Below, piece after piece: positions 26,134 to 31,928 of a stretch of DNA of 64,000 bases. A program made the position numbers and the translations under genes. The notes below the pieces were generated by a model, which was given only the letters and a program-made list of their open reading frames with translations, was not told the origin of the DNA and ran no database searches. The DNA lies in NCBI GenBank assembly GCA_963837945.1, contig CAWIQD010000025.1, positions 198,131-262,130 on the forward strand, in the 5' to 3' direction. This DNA comes from CAVUBL01 sp963837945 (lineage in GTDB: Bacteria; Acidobacteriota; Thermoanaerobaculia; Multivoradales; DATKCC01). The stretch's first letter is position 1, and the number at the start of each line of letters is the position of its first letter.

Positions 26134-26163
26134 TTGACGTGGAGCGGGATGCCGTTGTAGCAT
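26134..26163 (+). promoter_or_regulatory. Promoter with overlapping inverted repeat, before TPR gene 2
   Basis: TTGACG (26134-26139), 18-bp spacer, TAGCAT (26158-26163). ATGC-N7-GCAT (26149-26163) covers the -10 box and has the same geometry as the repeat at the XRE start region. A regulator binding here should block the second TPR/secreted pair. Confidence 0.5.
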
Positions 26164-26238
26164 TCCCGGCAAGATCGTTGAAGCTGGTCCACATCCGGCA
26201 GGCTGACCCCCTAGCCACCGATTTCGGGGAGCCCGACC

Positions 26239-27144
26239 ATGGCTGATGACACCACCCTGCACGCCCAGTACGAGGGAATCAAAGAGCGAGCCTCGCAGCT
26301 CCTGCAAGGCGGCAGTCTCCGGGAGGCGCTCCTCGAGTTCGAGACCGCCCACGACCTGGCGAAGCGGATCGGGGACCGTATTCTCGAAGACCTCGCTTTC
26401 TGCAATCGGAGCGCCGTCGCGATCCGGCTGCAACTCCAGGACGACGCGGTCCCCCTCTTGCACCAGATGCTTCTCCGGACCGCAGACTCACAGGTCGCGT
26501 TTCTTAGCGCCTACAACCTGGCGCGGGCCTACGACAACCGCAAGGACTATCGCAAGTCGCTCTTCTATGCCCGGATCGCCCACCGCTATGCCATCGAGCT
26601 CGACGATCCCGACCAACAAGCCTCGGCGCTCAACTGGATCGGCAATGCGCTGGTCGCCCTAAACGACTTTTCCGGCGGGCTCGATGCTTACAGGCAAGGC
26701 GACGCGCTGATCCAGGACGAGGAGTCGGAGCGCCGGTCCCTCATCCTGAGCAACCTCGGCTACTGCCTCCTGCTCACCGGGGAGACCGCCCAGGGCTTCC
26801 GGTCGGTCGTCCGCGGCTTGCGGATGGCCCGCAGGGTGCGGGCCCCCCTTGCCGAGAGCGTCGGCCACCTCTGTCTCTCGTTCGCCTACCTCCTGGTTGA
26901 CCGCCCGTGGCATGCCGCGCGACAGGGAGCCAAGGCCGTGACGCTCGCCGAGGCGCACGACGACCCTCCTACCCTCAAGCTCGGCTTGCTCCTTCTGGGT
27001 GGGGCGTACAAACAGGGTGACGAGCTCGACGCGGCCCTCGAGTGCTTCGAGCTCCTCCAGCGTACCTTCTACCCCGGAATGTCCCAGGTGCCCGAGATGC
27101 TCTTGGGCGTGGACATCTGCCGGGTCATCAACCTGCGGGGCTGA
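26239..27144 (+). CDS. TPR protein 2, cytoplasmic, possible peptide receptor
   Basis: 301 residues, GGGGAG before the ATG. All-helical TPR protein homologous to TPR protein 1 (AYNLARAYDNRKDYRKSLFY, SALNWIGNALVALNDFSGG, SLILSNLGYCLLLTGETAQG, LGLLLLGGAYKQGDELDAAL). No signal peptide. The next gene starts 4 bp after its stop. The TPR-plus-secreted arrangement repeats the first pair, so the unit was duplicated and has since diverged. Whether each TPR recognises its own partner peptide is an inference from this arrangement. Confidence 0.8.
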   Translation: MADDTTLHAQYEGIKERASQLLQGGSLREALLEFETAHDLAKRIGDRILEDLAFCNRSAVAIRLQLQDDAVPLLHQMLLRTADSQVAFLSAYNLARAYDNRKDYRKSLFYARIAHRYAIELDDPDQQASALNWIGNALVALNDFSGGLDAYRQGDALIQDEESERRSLILSNLGYCLLLTGETAQGFRSVVRGLRMARRVRAPLAESVGHLCLSFAYLLVDRPWHAARQGAKAVTLAEAHDDPPTLKLGLLLLGGAYKQGDELDAALECFELLQRTFYPGMSQVPEMLLGVDICRVINLRG

Positions 27145-27148
27145 CGTC

Positions 27149-28564
27149 ATGAAGATCCGAGCCTCGTGCGCAGCCGCCGTCTCGCTCACTCTCGGTCTCT
27201 GTCCGTCGTTCGCCGCAGGGTCACCCGAGCCCTTCACGGTCGCAGCAACGGCCCTCGGCGACGAGGGAAGCCTCTACCAGGTCCTCGCCGGAACCCGCGG
27301 CGACCTCTTTCCGCAGACTGCGGCCGAGGATGCCGGCAACGCCGTCTTGGCGCTTGACGTCATTCAGCCCGACGGGACGCACGATCGGACTCTGCTGCCG
27401 GCAACCGGGGGTCCCGAGGTAGAGGGCACGCCCTCCGCGGTCTTCGAGGACAGCTCTGAGCGCCTCTACGTCGTCTGGGAGAGCAAAAAGAGCGCAGCTG
27501 TCTCGCGCCTCCTGCTGGCCGGCTTCGACACCGACGGCTGGTCCCAGCCGATCGAGATCTCCGGCGACGTCTCCCCTCTCAAAGACGAGCCCCGGGTGCT
27601 CATCGGCCGTGACCGTTTCGCACTGCGTGACGCCACCGGCGAGTCGCAGAGCCACAGCCGAACCGTCATCCACGTGCTGTGGCGCGAGGAAGGCTCGGCC
27701 GGCAACGGCCTCTTCTATGCGCCGGTGATCCTGGAAGCGGGCCGGTACATCGGCTGGAACCCGGTGGTGGCGCTGGCCGACCTCGAGACGGACTCCGGAA
27801 CTCCCGACGGCGCCGCCGCCGAGCTGCTCCGCACACCGGTCCTGGCCCCGGGCCAGGACATCTACTCGGCCATCGTCGCGTTCGCCAGCCCGACCACCGG
27901 CCGCCTGATCGCCGTGGAGGCCAGGATCCTTCCCGGAGAAATCGGCTTCCTCGCGGACGACATTCGCGCCGACATCATCGAAATCGGGAATCGCGACCGG
28001 GACAAGATCTCGGCCCTCGCCAAGGCCTTCCGGTCGGAGGTCATCGATACCGCGCAACAGTTCAACTCCGACCTGGTCCAGCACTTCGCGGACCTGGCAC
28101 GAGCCGCAATTCTCGACGACTACGATTCCGATCCCGACCAGCCCCCAGGGGCCCTCGCGGACCGCATCCGCGCCGACATCATCGAGATCGGGGCTCGTTT
28201 GCTGGGTGGCTCCGGAGGTCGCGGCCTCGCCTACCAGCTCTTGCAGGTCGACCCCGACGACAGCGACCAGGGGACGGGAGGGTCACCGTTCGAAGTGACG
28301 CACCTGCTGAGTCTCAAGACCGTCGCCGACCGGCCCATCCCGCCGCTCGACGGCATCCCAGCCAACATCTTCGTCTCGGAGGATGGCGAGCAGCTCCTCG
28401 TGGCCTGGCTCTCCAAGGGAAAGGTCTACTACACGGAGAGCGGAGAGCAGAGCGGCCCGACCGGCGAGCCCTGGACTCCGGTTCAGCACCTGACCCTCTC
28501 CGAGCGCCTGGGTATCCCCGAGGCGGCGGCAATCCTGGAGAGCCGCCTCCAGCGTCAGCGCTGA
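27149..28564 (+). CDS. Secreted protein 2 with two intact copies of the nine-residue motif
   Basis: 471 residues from ATG 27149 (MKIRASCAAAVSLTLG signal peptide); a longer upstream frame overlaps the TPR gene and lacks a signal. Homologous to secreted protein 1 (GSLYQVLAGTRGDLFPQ, GWSQPIEISGDVS, SRTVIHVLWREEG). It carries IRADIIEIG at residues 272-280 and again at 340-348, exactly the positions of the first and third copies in protein 1. The middle copy has decayed to FRSEVIDTA (294-302). IIEIG is shared with peptide 2. Presumably exported by Sec. Confidence 0.8.
   Translation: MKIRASCAAAVSLTLGLCPSFAAGSPEPFTVAATALGDEGSLYQVLAGTRGDLFPQTAAEDAGNAVLALDVIQPDGTHDRTLLPATGGPEVEGTPSAVFEDSSERLYVVWESKKSAAVSRLLLAGFDTDGWSQPIEISGDVSPLKDEPRVLIGRDRFALRDATGESQSHSRTVIHVLWREEGSAGNGLFYAPVILEAGRYIGWNPVVALADLETDSGTPDGAAAELLRTPVLAPGQDIYSAIVAFASPTTGRLIAVEARILPGEIGFLADDIRADIIEIGNRDRDKISALAKAFRSEVIDTAQQFNSDLVQHFADLARAAILDDYDSDPDQPPGALADRIRADIIEIGARLLGGSGGRGLAYQLLQVDPDDSDQGTGGSPFEVTHLLSLKTVADRPIPPLDGIPANIFVSEDGEQLLVAWLSKGKVYYTESGEQSGPTGEPWTPVQHLTLSERLGIPEAAAILESRLQRQR
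27962..28192 (+). repeat. Two nonapeptide motif copies in secreted protein 2
   Basis: Copies at 27962-27988 and 28166-28192 both encode I-R-A-D-I-I-E-I-G, preceded by D-D or D-R instead of D-K. A third, degenerate copy lies between them. Confidence 0.8.
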
Positions 28565-28664
28565 AGGCCACCAACCTGCGGTCACTTGGAGGATTGCGGC
28601 ACCGCTCGTCGTGGACAGGCGTTTTCCCCTCGAGGCGGGCGAAGCGAGTGCCATACAACAAAGA

Positions 28665-29327
28665 GGCTCATCCGGGAAATGGGGAGGCGGGGAGCCCTTC
28701 GTGGAGGAAGAAGAGTCGGAGCTTGAAGTAGTCGAGGTCGCGGAAGCCGTAGGCGAGCCGCTTGAGGACCTTGATCTTGTTGTTGAGGCCTTCGAGGGGA
28801 CCGGTGGAGATGCGGTGTCGGAAGTAGCTGAGCAGACCGGCGCGGTGGTCGTCGAGGGTCTGGGCGAGGCGGTCGAAGTGGGGATTGGCGATCGAGCGGG
28901 CCTGGTCGATCCAGGCATCGAGGAAGGCGGCTCCGGTCATGGGCCCGGGCAGGCTCCAGAACATCCGGAGCTCCTCCTTGAGCAGGTAGGCCTGGTAGAG
29001 CGGCTCGTTGACCTCCATGAGGAAGCTGAGCCGTTCGAGAGCCTCTTCGCGGAGGTTCTCCAGCCCGCGCAGCAGCAGGTATCGGGTCCCCTTGAGCCAC
29101 CCGGGGTGCACGTACCTGTGCAGGCCCTGCGTGTGGTACAAGTCGCTGGTCGTCGCCATGGTCCGATCCCCCTGTCTGTGTTGGTGATGCGACGCACACA
29201 GGGTGATCGACCTGGCGACGATTTACCAGCCCCCCTCTCCAGCCTTCCCGATCCCGACTCCGCCGAGGAGCTCCAGCCCGCGGCCGCCGACGGCTGGACC
29301 CTCACCTCCTCATTTCCCGGATGAACC
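28665..29327. mobile_element. ISL3-type deletion derivative with intact 22-bp ends
   Basis: Inverted ends at 28665-28686 and 29306-29327 match at 20 of 22 positions and start GGCTCATCCGGG / GGTTCATCCGGG. The flanks aacaaaga and ataaaaga agree at 6 of 8 positions, a possible worn target duplication. The 663-bp element keeps only the C-terminal part of the transposase, so it could move only in trans. Confidence 0.7.
28668..29159 (-). pseudogene. ISL3-family transposase, C-terminal remnant
   Basis: 163 residues (MATTSDLYHTQGLHRYVHPG) that include the ISL3 C-terminal signature ISTGPLEGLNNKIKVLKRLA and GFRDLDYFKLRLFFLHE. The zinc-ribbon and HTH N-terminus and most of the DDE catalytic core are missing, compared with a usual length of about 400 residues. 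The frame runs almost to the left inverted end of the element. Not expected to be active. Confidence 0.75.
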
Positions 29328-29354
29328 ATAAAAGAGACGGGCACAGTGCCCGTC
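29328..29354 (-). terminator. Intrinsic terminator of the small-peptide transcript
   Basis: Minus strand GACGGGCAC/GTGCCCGTC (9-bp perfect stem) followed by TCTTTTAT. It lies about 55 bp beyond the third peptide gene and directly abuts the IS end. Confidence 0.75.
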
Positions 29355-29409
29355 CCTTCGTTGCCCGCCGGCGGCGGAGAAGCTACCCTGAGCCACCGGT
29401 TCCTCCTGC

Positions 29410-29469
29410 TCAGTCGAAGTCGATTGCGTGGCCCCGTGCTCCGGCCTTGACCTGCATTCTGGCCTTCAG
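29410..29469 (-). CDS. Small peptide 3 (19 codons from a CTG), degenerate relative
   Basis: Read from CTG 29469 it encodes MKARMQVKAGARGHAIDFD (M for the CTG), exactly the 19-residue length and register of peptides 1 and 2, sharing MK and VKAG.RG. AAAGGAG lies 6 nt upstream of this CTG, which supports it as the original start. The first ATG (29457) gives only MQVKAGARGHAIDFD and has no good ribosome site. The C-terminal IIxxG is lost. It may be a decayed copy or a variant peptide. Confidence 0.5.
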   Translation of the reverse strand: MKARMQVKAGARGHAIDFD

Positions 29470-29521
29470 GGGTTGCTCCTTTGGCCTTCGTTTTGGTCAG
29501 TGGACGTGGCTTCGGTTTGCC

Positions 29522-29581
29522 CTAGCCGATCTCGATGATCTGGCCGCGGAGGCCCGCCTTGACCTGGCTCTGCACTTTCAT
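29522..29581 (-). CDS. Small peptide 2, 19 residues
   Basis: MKVQSQVKAGLRGQIIEIG, stop TAG. The ribosome site GGGAGGTGATC is an extended match to the 16S 3' end and is identical to that of peptide 1; the identical block continues through the first codons. There is no signal peptide. The last nine residues (LRGQIIEIG) resemble the secreted-protein motif IRADIIEIG. An A-G pair precedes that nonamer, with Val at -4, reminiscent of a short double-glycine-type site for the C39 peptidase encoded upstream (inference). Confidence 0.75.
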   Translation of the reverse strand: MKVQSQVKAGLRGQIIEIG

Positions 29582-29618
29582 GCCGATCACCTCCCTTCTA
29601 CGTCCACTCGGCTTGAGC

Positions 29619-29678
29619 TCAACCGACCCCGATGATCTGAGCGCGGATGCCCGCCTTGACATTACTCTGGACTTTCAT
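29619..29678 (-). CDS. Small peptide 1, 19 residues
   Basis: MKVQSNVKAGIRAQIIGVG, stop TGA, 37 bp before peptide 2. The ribosome site GGGAGGTGATC stands 3 nt before the ATG. The C-terminal nonamer IRAQIIGVG shares I-R-A-Q-I-x-x-x-G with the copies in secreted protein 1 (IRAQISDLG). Peptides 1 and 2 agree at 14 of 19 residues, with conservative changes and mostly third-position DNA changes, which argues for real coding. They follow the ABC transporter gene but also have their own promoter (29720-29748). Confidence 0.75.
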   Translation of the reverse strand: MKVQSNVKAGIRAQIIGVG

Positions 29679-29719
29679 GCCGATCACCTCCCTTCGAGTC
29701 GACGCTGCAACAAATATCA

Positions 29720-29748
29720 AGGGTATAGGCATGCGCGCCTGCTGTCAA
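29720..29748 (-). promoter_or_regulatory. Promoter for the small-peptide genes
   Basis: Minus strand TTGACA (29743-29748), 17-bp spacer, TACCCT (29720-29725), or TATACC at a 15-bp spacing. ATGCC, one arm of the putative XRE operator, lies in the spacer. It starts within about 40 nt of the peptide 1 ribosome site. Confidence 0.55.
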
Positions 29749-29759
29749 CTCGCCATTTC

Positions 29760-31928
29760 TTAGCTGCGCAACGCGCCAGAGGTTTCGGTGAAGTGGCTGA
29801 TCACGACGAGAGCTGGCGCCTTGCGTCGCACCGTTTCGAGGACGGTGTGCAACGTCCCCGGGTCTAGGGCAGCGAGGGTCTCGTCGAGGATGATCAGCTC
29901 GGCCTGCTGAAGTAGCGCACGCGCGAGGAATAGCCGGTTCCTCTCGCCGTGTGAGAGCTGCCAGCCGGTCTCCCCTACCACCTGCTGCAGACCGCCTGGC
30001 ATCCGCTCGAGCAGGTCGCCGAGCCCCAGCTCTCCGCACAGCTCGCGCGCTTGCTTCAAGTCCTCCTCCGTCGGCGGCCAGCCGCGGCCCATGAGGAGGT
30101 TGAAGGCGAGGGTGCCGGTGAAGACGTGGTTCTCGTGGAACTGCGGAACCGTGATCACCCGGCTCCGCCAGGCCCGGAGCCCGGTGGCGGCCCGGTCGAT
30201 GCCGCGGAGGAGCAGCAGCCCGCCGTTGGGCTCCCGCAGCCCGTTGAGGATCGACGCCAGGGTGGACTTGCCCCCTCCCGAGGCTCCCTCGAGGAGGAGG
30301 CGGTCACCTGGGAAAATCTCCAGGTCGCAACCCGACAGGGTCGGCTGCGCCCTACCGGGGTGGCGGAAATGCAGACCGCGGACCTCAAGAAGGGGTTCGG
30401 AGGGCTGGCTCGCGCCGGCCGGCGCCAGGCCCGGCTCTTCCGGCCGGCCGCGCCGCGCCGCGGTCACCAGCTCCTCCGACTGCTCCCAGACGATCCGGGC
30501 CGCCGCCACGTGGCTCGATCCCTCGGCCAGCTTGGCCAGGCCCCGAAAGGCGGCCAGGGTCCCGCCCAGGCCGATGGCGAAGCCGGCCAGCGAGCCGGTG
30601 CCGGCGAGGAAGGCGGGGAGGAGCGCCCCGATACCCACCACCATCCAGCCGCGTGGCACGAGTGCCAGCAAGACGACCCGCGATCGGTCCATCCGGCGAG
30701 ACTCGGCGAGGTAAAGCTCCAGGTGCCGATCTTCGGCCTCATGCCAGCGGTCGCGCGGCTCTTGGGCCAGGCGCGTGCGATGGCCCACCAGGCCCTCGAC
30801 CAACGCGTGGGTCATGCCGAGGCGGCTCGCCGTCCAGCGGCGGCGGGCTCTCAGGTAGACGACCCCAAGGAGACCGGTCGCCCCGAGCCAGACCAGCAGG
30901 AGGGCGGCGTGGAGCCAGCCTCCCGAGCCCTGAGTCAGCACCAGGCCCGCGAAAGCGGTCTCGATCAGGCCTACCGCCACCATGACGCCGCCCTCGAGCA
31001 GGTAGGTCTGGAGAGCTTCCGCCTCGATGACCCGACCGAGGAGCTGGCCGGCTCCTTGATGCCGGATCTCTTCGGGGCGAAGCTCCAGCGCGCCGGCGAG
31101 CAGCCGGCGCTTGAGTAGCGTTCCGACCCCGATCGCGGCCTGGGCGCGGGACCAGACACTCACCACCCGGAAGGGGATCAGGGTGAGCAACAGAAGAGCC
31201 CAGGCTACGAGCCAGCCGAAGACCAGTCGGCCCTGGAGCGCGCCGACACCGATCGCCCACCAGGAACCCAGCAAGACGCCGTAGGAGACCGCGTAGTTCC
31301 CGACGAAGAGCCCGAACCACCTCGGGACCGAGGTCTTCCGAAGCTGGGAGACGAACGAACCGCTGGGTGGCTCCCTGAGGTACCACACCGGCCCGACCGA
31401 GTGCCGCTGCAGACGATCCATAAGGAGCGTCCTACGCGCCCTCGGCCGGCGCGACTCGGGCACCCCGATACGCTCCAGGAGCTCCTCTACTTCCACGCGA
31501 AGCGGGCTCTCCAGCCCGCTCCGAAAGATCGCGGCCAGATCCTCGGCCGCGATCACACCGCGCCGCGCGGCGGGCCCGAGGACCCTCACGCCCCTGCGGC
31601 TGGGCCCGAGGAGCGCGAGCACACCGCCGCCGGGGACGAGCACGACGCCGGGACCGGCGCAGTGGACCATGGTGAGCACGTCGCCGTATGGTGCCCCGAC
31701 CGGCTCCACCTCGAGGCCGATCCTGGCCGCGACCCGCCGGAGCCGGCGTGCGCAGTCGAGCTTCGTCGCTCCGACCGGGTCCTCCGATGTCGCGCGGCCA
31801 GCCGCCGGGGACGGCTCCGTGGCCAGCCCGGCCTGGCGCGCGAGGAGCTCCACGGCCTCCTCGAGCTGCTCGGTCGGCCAGAGCCAGGGTTCGAGGATGC
31901 AGGTGTTCGGAGAGCTACTCCGCATCAT
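29760..31928 (-). CDS. ABC transporter (membrane + ATPase domains) without peptidase
   Basis: 722 residues from ATG 31928, which overlaps the stop of the peptidase-ABC gene; ATG 31925 is an alternative and GGGAGG precedes both. About 190 cytoplasmic N-terminal residues (no C39 Cys/His pair) lead into a membrane domain (WFGLFVGNYAVSYGVLLGSW and further helices) and an ATPase with Walker A GASGGGKST, Q-loop QFHENHVF, signature LSHGERNRL and Walker B LIILDETLAALD. The pairing of a peptidase-ABC, a plain ABC and an HlyD protein recalls NHLM-type bacteriocin export triads. The likely job is export of the adjacent 19-residue peptides. Confidence 0.8.
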   Translation of the reverse strand: MMRSSSPNTCILEPWLWPTEQLEEAVELLARQAGLATEPSPAAGRATSEDPVGATKLDCARRLRRVAARIGLEVEPVGAPYGDVLTMVHCAGPGVVLVPGGGVLALLGPSRRGVRVLGPAARRGVIAAEDLAAIFRSGLESPLRVEVEELLERIGVPESRRPRARRTLLMDRLQRHSVGPVWYLREPPSGSFVSQLRKTSVPRWFGLFVGNYAVSYGVLLGSWWAIGVGALQGRLVFGWLVAWALLLLTLIPFRVVSVWSRAQAAIGVGTLLKRRLLAGALELRPEEIRHQGAGQLLGRVIEAEALQTYLLEGGVMVAVGLIETAFAGLVLTQGSGGWLHAALLLVWLGATGLLGVVYLRARRRWTASRLGMTHALVEGLVGHRTRLAQEPRDRWHEAEDRHLELYLAESRRMDRSRVVLLALVPRGWMVVGIGALLPAFLAGTGSLAGFAIGLGGTLAAFRGLAKLAEGSSHVAAARIVWEQSEELVTAARRGRPEEPGLAPAGASQPSEPLLEVRGLHFRHPGRAQPTLSGCDLEIFPGDRLLLEGASGGGKSTLASILNGLREPNGGLLLLRGIDRAATGLRAWRSRVITVPQFHENHVFTGTLAFNLLMGRGWPPTEEDLKQARELCGELGLGDLLERMPGGLQQVVGETGWQLSHGERNRLFLARALLQQAELIILDETLAALDPGTLHTVLETVRRKAPALVVISHFTETSGALRS

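Noticed and set aside
29310..29396. 28-codon minus-strand ORF from a GTG with AGGAGG upstream, after peptide 3
   Set aside because: It crosses the terminator hairpin and ends inside the IS end, so it would not be fully transcribed; it may be a remnant of a gene cut by the IS.
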